Assembly (NCBI GenBank): GCA_938045195.1
Contig: CALINC010000088.1
Coordinates: 1 to 25,157 of the forward strand
From: an uncultured Treponema sp.
Lineage (GTDB): Bacteria; Spirochaetota; Spirochaetia; Treponematales; Treponemataceae
Length of the DNA: 25,157 nt
Direction: 5' to 3'
The position numbers were made by a program, and so were the translations under genes. The first letter of the stretch is position 1, and each line of letters opens with the position of its first letter. Under the pieces are notes generated by a model. It had not been told where the DNA came from, made no database searches, and worked only from the letters and a program-made list of their open reading frames with translations. Of this stretch, positions 21,039 through 25,157 are shown piece after piece.

Positions 21039-22083
21039 CTGTTTCTTCCTTCTGTCGTGATGCTTTAATCGTATTTTTTAGATGACTGTAATCAGTCATA
21101 CCCAAACGCAAATTGTATTCAGCCAACTTAGCATGAATTTCCGTCATTGTCATTTTACCGACATTGCGCATACTGCTAATTTCGTCTTCAGTTTTTCTTG
21201 ACAGTTCGCCTAAGGTTTTTATCCCTGCCATATCCAAACAGTTTTTTGCCCTTACGGTAAAATCAAGACTGTTAATCGACATATCCAACAATTTTTTTAC
21301 GGCAGACTCCTCTGCATCTTCTTCATCATCACCGCGATAATCACTTTCATTAAAATTGATGAATATCGAAAAATGCTCTTTTGCAATTTTTGCCGCTTCT
21401 CCCAAAACATCTTCGGGGCTTGCCGTGCTGTCAGTCCATATCTCAAGGACAAGTTTATCATAGTCGTTTCGCTGACCGACGCGGCATGGTTCAATATCGT
21501 ATTTTACTTTAAGAACCGGACCATAAATGGCATCCAACGGGATTGTCCCGACAATATCTATATACTTTTCGTTTACTTCTGCCGGAACATATCCTCTTGC
21601 AAAATCTACTTGAATATCAAGCGAAATATTAGCACCTTTCATCAATTCCATTATATGGAACGATTCGCCGAAAATTTCAAGCTGTCCGTCTACGGCAAAA
21701 TCCTTGCTGCTTACCGACGCAGGCCCCTTAAATTCATAATGAAATTCACTCTGCTCCGATTCATTTGAAAGCTTCAATCGAATTTGTTTTAGCTTATTTA
21801 AAATCTCCAGCGTATCTTCTGAAACATGCGGGATATTCTCAAATTCGCTGGAAATCGTATGCGGAACACCGTCAGCATCATAGGAAGTTATAAGCACTGC
21901 CGAGATAGCATACCCTTGAATTGAAGACAAAAGAATACGTCTCAAACAATTTCCAATCGTAGTTCCGAAACCTGTTTCAAACGGAGATGCCGTAAATTTT
22001 CCATAGCTTTCGGTTGATTGCAGCCGATCAAATTCCAAACCTTTAGGCTTTTTAAATCCTTTTAGAAGATTTTTACGGGCCAT
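21028..22083 (-). CDS. rpoA: RNA polymerase alpha subunit
   Basis: The alpha dimer nucleates assembly of RNA polymerase, and its C-terminal domain binds UP elements and activators. The 351-residue product has the N-terminal assembly domain (YGKFTASPFETGFGTTIGNCLRRILLSS near 26-54; later PCRVGQRNDYDKLVLEIWTDSTASPEDVL) and an intact C-terminal domain (LDFTVRAKNCLDMAGIKTLGEL, then NVGKMTMTEIHAKL). The arginine of TVRAKN corresponds to the E. coli DNA-contacting R265. It lies between rpsK and rplQ. rpsD, which in many bacteria lies between rpsK and rpoA, is absent here. The extended tail KASRQKEETDEA overlaps the rplQ start. Confidence 0.98.
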   Translation of the reverse strand: MARKNLLKGFKKPKGLEFDRLQSTESYGKFTASPFETGFGTTIGNCLRRILLSSIQGYAISAVLITSYDADGVPHTISSEFENIPHVSEDTLEILNKLKQIRLKLSNESEQSEFHYEFKGPASVSSKDFAVDGQLEIFGESFHIMELMKGANISLDIQVDFARGYVPAEVNEKYIDIVGTIPLDAIYGPVLKVKYDIEPCRVGQRNDYDKLVLEIWTDSTASPEDVLGEAAKIAKEHFSIFINFNESDYRGDDEEDAEESAVKKLLDMSINSLDFTVRAKNCLDMAGIKTLGELSRKTEDEISSMRNVGKMTMTEIHAKLAEYNLRLGMTDYSHLKNTIKASRQKEETDEA

Positions 22084-22095
22084 TCACGTCTCCTT

Positions 22096-22476
22096 CTATA
22101 TTCGCCGCGTCTTTTTGGGACGGCAGCCATTGTGCGGAATGGGAGTTACATCGCTGATCGAGCGAACCTTTAAGCCCATTGTTCCAAGCGTTCTAATAGC
22201 CGACTCCCTGCCGACTCCCGGTCCTTTTACGAAAACATGAACCTCATGCAAACCGTACGGCTGACACTTTTGAACGGCAGTTTCCGCAACCGTCTGGGCG
22301 GCAAAGGGGGTTGATTTTTTTGCTCCGGCAAACCCCAATCCGCCGGAAGATGCCCAAGAAAGAACATTCCCTTTTAAATCGGTTATCGTAATAATCGTGT
22401 TATTAAAGGTTGCTTGAATATAAACATTGCCTTCATAAATGCTCTTTTTTTCTTTTCGTTTTTTTATAGTCGCCAT
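22096..22476 (-). CDS. rpsK: 30S ribosomal protein S11 (uS11)
   Basis: S11 sits on the platform of the small subunit beside the E-site messenger path. The 126-residue product is the usual size and contains GNVYIQATFNNTIITITDL, WASSGGLGFAGAKKSTPFAA and the end motif DVTPIPHNGCRPKKTRRI. GGAGGAAG precedes ATG 22476. It lies 18 bases after rpsM and 12 before rpoA in the alpha operon. Confidence 0.98.
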   Translation of the reverse strand: MATIKKRKEKKSIYEGNVYIQATFNNTIITITDLKGNVLSWASSGGLGFAGAKKSTPFAAQTVAETAVQKCQPYGLHEVHVFVKGPGVGRESAIRTLGTMGLKVRSISDVTPIPHNGCRPKKTRRI

Positions 22477-22494
22477 GTTTTTTGCTTCCTCCGA

Positions 22495-22860
22495 TTATTT
22501 CTTCTTTCCTGCAACGGTCTTTTTCTTACCCTTGCGTGTTCTGGCATTGGTTCTGGTACGTTGACCTCGTACAGGAAGCCCTTTTCGATGCCTCTGTCCG
22601 CGGTAACACCCGATATCCTGAAGCCGCTTGATATTCAAGGCAACTTCCGTTCGTAAACGTCCTTCTACCTTGTATTCTTTGTCAATAACTTCGCGGATCG
22701 CCGCCAATTCGACTTCATCCAAATCATTCATCTTTCTCATCGGATTAATTTTTGTCTTCTCGCAAATCTTATTTGCCGATGAAGTAGAGATACCGTAAAT
22801 GTACGTCAATGAAACATTAACATGTTTGTTAGGGAGGTCAACTCCCGCAATACGAGCCAT
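22495..22860 (-). CDS. rpsM: 30S ribosomal protein S13 (uS13)
   Basis: S13 forms the head bridge to the large subunit and contacts P-site tRNA through its tail. The 121-residue product is full length: MARIAGVDLPNKHVNVSLTY, the GIS motif helix-two-turns-helix, then CYRGQRHRKGLPVRGQRTRT with a lysine-rich tail. GGAGGACA-type sequence precedes ATG 22860, and it follows rpmJ by 16 bases. Confidence 0.98.
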   Translation of the reverse strand: MARIAGVDLPNKHVNVSLTYIYGISTSSANKICEKTKINPMRKMNDLDEVELAAIREVIDKEYKVEGRLRTEVALNIKRLQDIGCYRGQRHRKGLPVRGQRTRTNARTRKGKKKTVAGKKK

Positions 22861-22876
22861 TATCCAGTGTCCTCCG

Positions 22877-22990
22877 TTAACCTTGTCTTTGTTTATGCTT
22901 AGGATTTGTACAGATTATCCGTACTATTCCGTTGCGTTTAATAACCTTACATTTATCACAAATAGGTTTTACACTTGTTCTAACCTTCAT
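22877..22990 (-). CDS. rpmJ: 50S ribosomal protein L36 (bL36), zinc-binding form
   Basis: This 37-residue gene reads MKVRTSVKPICDKCKVIKRN followed by GIVRIICTNPKHKQRQG. C11, C14, C27 and H32 are present, so this is the zinc-binding (C+) form rather than the cysteine-free paralogue induced by zinc shortage. AAGGAG lies six bases before ATG 22990. It sits between secY and rpsM; adk, map and infA, often found here in other bacteria, are absent. A weak AU hairpin, AAAAATAG with CTATTTTT (23003-23027), lies between secY and this gene. Confidence 0.97.
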   Translation of the reverse strand: MKVRTSVKPICDKCKVIKRNGIVRIICTNPKHKQRQG

Positions 22991-23037
22991 ATTTACTCCT
23001 TAAAAAATAGCATTTTATACTATTTTTAAAAAAAATT

Positions 23038-24354
23038 CTATAGGTTCCTCGATCTAATTTTGCCTTTTTTAAGCAATCCGTCATGGTGGTGCATTTTAAG
23101 CAATGCTTCAATCTGACTCATCGTATCCAAATCTACGCCTACCAAAATAAGCAGCGACGTTCCGCCCATAAGCATCGAAATACCTCTCGGAAAACTAAAT
23201 GCCCATTGGATAATGGTCGGAAGTACCGCGATTGCAGCGAGGTACAATGAACCGGGTAATACAAGCCTGTTTAAAATCTTTTGCAGATATTCTTCCGTTT
23301 TATCGGTTCTAATTCCGGGTATGGAACCGCCGTTTTCACGTATCTGTTTTGCAATTTCCGTAGGATTCAAAGTAACTTGTGTGTAAAAATATGCAAAGAA
23401 AATTATCAAAACAATATACAGAATATTATACCCCCAACCGTCTGACCGTAAAAATCGGGCAATACTTGCAATCCATGAGGCTTTTGTCCCAAGCGTCTGC
23501 GAAAGCATCAGCGGGAACGTCAAAAACGATGATGCAAAAATAATGGGTATAACGCCCGACGGGTTAATCTTAAAAGGAATATAGGTGTTTTGACCGCCGT
23601 ACATTTTTCTTCCGATTACCCTTTTTGCATAATGCACCGGTATTTTTCTTTGCCCCTGCTGTTCATAAACAACCAAAGCAATAATACCGGCAAACATCAT
23701 AAAGGCAATAATAACGAATACAAAGTTCAATTCACCGGCACTTACCAGTTTAATAAGTTCCCAAACCGCTTGAGGAAGGCGGGCAACAATACCTGCAAAA
23801 ATAAGCATCGAAATACCGTTACCGATACCGCGTGAAGTAATTTGTTCACCCATCCACACGGTTATCATCGTTCCGGTAGTAATTGTTACCATAGAAATAA
23901 ACCCATGCAAAACAGAATTTGAAATTACAACAGCACCGGGGATACTTCTTGCCCATGTTGCAACCGCCGTCGACTGAAGAATCGCAACACCGACTGTAAG
24001 AATTCTTGTCCAAACTTGAATCTTTTTTCTTCCGCCGTCCTCTTCCGCAATTTTTTTCAATTTGGGGAAGATTATCATTGCAAGCTGCATTAAAATCTGG
24101 GTAGAAATGTAAGGCATAACCCCCAACATAAAAACCGAGAAATTCGAGAATGCACCGCCGACAAAAAAATCCATGTGGTCTGCAAAAGCATTACCCTGCC
24201 CTTGCCGGAAATACAGGGTAAGAGCCTTAGGGTCAATACCGGGGATGGTGAGTACCGAACCCAGACGGAAAACTGCTAAAACTATGATCGTAAAGAAAAT
24301 ACGGCTACGTAAATCCTTTATTTTGAGCATATTTGCAAATACATTATTAGCCAT
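23038..24354 (-). CDS. secY: Protein translocase channel subunit SecY
   Basis: SecY forms the membrane channel of the Sec translocon with SecE and SecG. The 438-residue, ten-helix protein is complete: it opens MANNVFANMLKIKDLRSRIF, with FGLSVLTIPGID-type plug-region residues (LTIPGIDPKALTLYF), the GIGNGISMLIFAGI segment, the cytoplasmic loop around RKIPVHYAKRVIGRKMYGGQ that contacts ribosome and SecA, and NPTEIAKQIRENGGSIPGIR before the last helices. It lies 12 bases after rplO, so its expression is tied to ribosomal protein synthesis. Confidence 0.98.
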   Translation of the reverse strand: MANNVFANMLKIKDLRSRIFFTIIVLAVFRLGSVLTIPGIDPKALTLYFRQGQGNAFADHMDFFVGGAFSNFSVFMLGVMPYISTQILMQLAMIIFPKLKKIAEEDGGRKKIQVWTRILTVGVAILQSTAVATWARSIPGAVVISNSVLHGFISMVTITTGTMITVWMGEQITSRGIGNGISMLIFAGIVARLPQAVWELIKLVSAGELNFVFVIIAFMMFAGIIALVVYEQQGQRKIPVHYAKRVIGRKMYGGQNTYIPFKINPSGVIPIIFASSFLTFPLMLSQTLGTKASWIASIARFLRSDGWGYNILYIVLIIFFAYFYTQVTLNPTEIAKQIRENGGSIPGIRTDKTEEYLQKILNRLVLPGSLYLAAIAVLPTIIQWAFSFPRGISMLMGGTSLLILVGVDLDTMSQIEALLKMHHHDGLLKKGKIRSRNL

Positions 24355-24366
24355 TTTTACCGCCTT

Positions 24367-24828
24367 TTATGCTTCAGACTGAACGATTGTTCCGCCCGCT
24401 TTTTCAATTTTTTCCTTTGCCGAACCGGAAACCTTATCAACATTAACCGTTAATTTTTTTGTTATATCTCCATTACCCAGAATCTTTACCAAAAAGGAAG
24501 ATTTTTTAAGAAGGCCTTTTTCAACCAAAGTGCTTCTATCAACCGTTTCACCGTCATTATAGCGGCTTTCAAGCATTTCCACATTGATAACGCAAAATTC
24601 TTTTTTAAACGGATAATTGGAAAAACCTTTTTTTGCAACGCGCCTGTATAATGGCATCTGTCCGCCTTCAAAACCGACATACGGATTTCCGCCGCCGGAA
24701 CGGGACTGCTGACCTTTGTTACCTCTGCCGGCTGTAGTTCCGAGTCCGGATGAAGAACCTCGTCCCACTCGTTTCGGCTTTTTGTTAGCACCGCGAGGAG
24801 CTTTTAGAACTGGATTATAATCTGACAT
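24367..24828 (-). CDS. rplO: 50S ribosomal protein L15 (uL15)
   Basis: L15 is a late-assembly large-subunit protein with a long extended N-terminal arm. The 153-residue product shows the glycine- and basic-rich arm (KKPKRVGRGSSSGLGTTAGRGNKGQQSR), the GGNPYVGFEGGQMPLYRRVAKKGF box and a C-terminal globular part ending GAKEKIEKAGGTIV-like (SGSAKEKIEKAGGTIVQSEA). Its ATG at 24828 shares one base with the rpmD stop. Confidence 0.98.
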   Translation of the reverse strand: MSDYNPVLKAPRGANKKPKRVGRGSSSGLGTTAGRGNKGQQSRSGGGNPYVGFEGGQMPLYRRVAKKGFSNYPFKKEFCVINVEMLESRYNDGETVDRSTLVEKGLLKKSSFLVKILGNGDITKKLTVNVDKVSGSAKEKIEKAGGTIVQSEA

Positions 24829-25019
24829 TATTTTACCTCCTCTACAGTCACAAGATGAGAAACCGCTCTCACCATGCCTCTCACAGGATCTGTATCGTTT
24901 TGAATAACCGAAGAACTGATTCTTCTTAAACCAAGACTGCGAACCGTAGCGACAACAGCCGGCTTCTGTCCGATTGTACTTCTTCTAAGCGTAATCTTAA
25001 TCTGTTTAGCCTTTGCCAT
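24828..25019 (-). CDS. rpmD: 50S ribosomal protein L30 (uL30)
   Basis: This 63-residue product has the typical L30 pattern: KQIKITLRRSTIGQKPAVVA, LGLRRISSSVIQNDTDPVRG and MVRAVSHLVTVEEV. It packs against 23S rRNA on the large-subunit surface. It starts three bases after the rpsE stop and its stop overlaps the rplO start, so the three are coupled. Confidence 0.97.
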   Translation of the reverse strand: MAKAKQIKITLRRSTIGQKPAVVATVRSLGLRRISSSVIQNDTDPVRGMVRAVSHLVTVEEVK

Positions 25020-25022
25020 CGT

Positions 25023-25157
25023 CTAACCCCACATCTCGTCGAGAGTCTTTCCCCTGCCTGCGGCAATTTTCTTTGCATCCATAAGATTTACAATTGCATT
25101 GAAAGTTGCCCTTACAACGTTCACAGAAGTCCTGGAACCCAGCGACTTGGAAATTAC
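25023..25157 (-). CDS. rpsE: 30S ribosomal protein S5 (uS5), C-terminal fragment
   Basis: The last 44 residues of S5 are present, running off the window edge: VISKSLGSRTSVNVVRATF, NAIVNLMDAKKIAAGRGKT, LDEMWG. The K-S-L-G-S-R/N-T-x-x-N-V-V-x-A-T box is diagnostic of S5, a decoding-fidelity protein of the small subunit. It is the first visible gene of the spc-operon part in the window and is followed directly by rpmD. Confidence 0.95.
   Translation of the reverse strand, partial: VISKSLGSRTSVNVVRATFNAIVNLMDAKKIAAGRGKTLDEMWG

Noticed and set aside
23003..23027. AU-rich hairpin between secY and rpmJ as a terminator or attenuator.
   Set aside because: An eight-pair, nearly all-AU stem is weak, and the downstream genes rpmJ-rplQ must be transcribed; no other promoter is evident.
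1..25157. CRISPR array or intact transposon.
   Set aside because: No regularly spaced repeats and no full-length transposase or integrase were seen on either strand.

Overview
The window looks like chromosome of a treponeme, most likely of the oral T. denticola group. This is inferred from a low-GC AT-rich composition, spirochete-style lipoprotein signal peptides, a flagellar FlgF-like rod gene beside chemoreceptor sequence, and the ribosomal gene order. No species-specific marker was tested.

Layout. (1) 1-1690: the end of a methyl-accepting chemotaxis gene, a hairpin-rich spacer, a small helix-turn-helix regulator behind an array of TTGTAA/TTACAA sites, a dead IS630-like fragment, and a minus-strand tRNA-Met with its own promoter and terminator. 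(2) 1689-4393: an flgF-type rod gene followed by accessory DNA. This holds remnants of IS256-, IS3- and HigB-type genes, a staphylococcal-nuclease lipoprotein whose tail is antisense to the HigB remnant, a 75-residue unknown, and a small gene broken by a frameshift and a stop. (3) 4394-9605: selD and uvrB (divergent), a membrane-anchored PASTA protein without a kinase, and a lipoprotein. (4) 9606-13187: a minus-strand operon of a CofE-like ligase, an LtaS/OpgB-type sulfatase-fold membrane enzyme and a nitrilase-family amidase. It runs from a near-consensus promoter whose spacer contains twelve A residues. (5) 13263-14983: holA and an AlkD-type repair protein, overlapping by one base. (6) 14994-18846: an ABC exporter and an M28 peptidase that overlap, divergent from an EpmB-like radical SAM aminomutase; the two promoters interleave. 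(7) 18988-19855: a sigma-70-family factor preceded by a good sigma-54 (-24/-12) promoter, suggesting an RpoN-to-sigma cascade like the one known for rpoS in Borrelia. (8) 19856-20285: a gene-free, structured stretch with a possible small RNA and two intrinsic terminators. (9) 20300-25157, minus strand: the end of the spc and alpha ribosomal operons, rpsE-rpmD-rplO-secY-rpmJ-rpsM-rpsK-rpoA-rplQ plus a small zinc-ribbon gene that overlaps rplQ.

Most of the window is housekeeping (repair, replication, translation, secretion). The most informative unusual signals are the sigma-54 site before the sigma gene, the homopolymeric promoter spacer, the operator array, the pile of mobile-element and toxin remnants around the nuclease, the coupled peptidase-exporter pair, and the structured stretch between the sigma gene and the ribosomal operon. 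I did not find a convincing wholly new defence or biosynthetic system.
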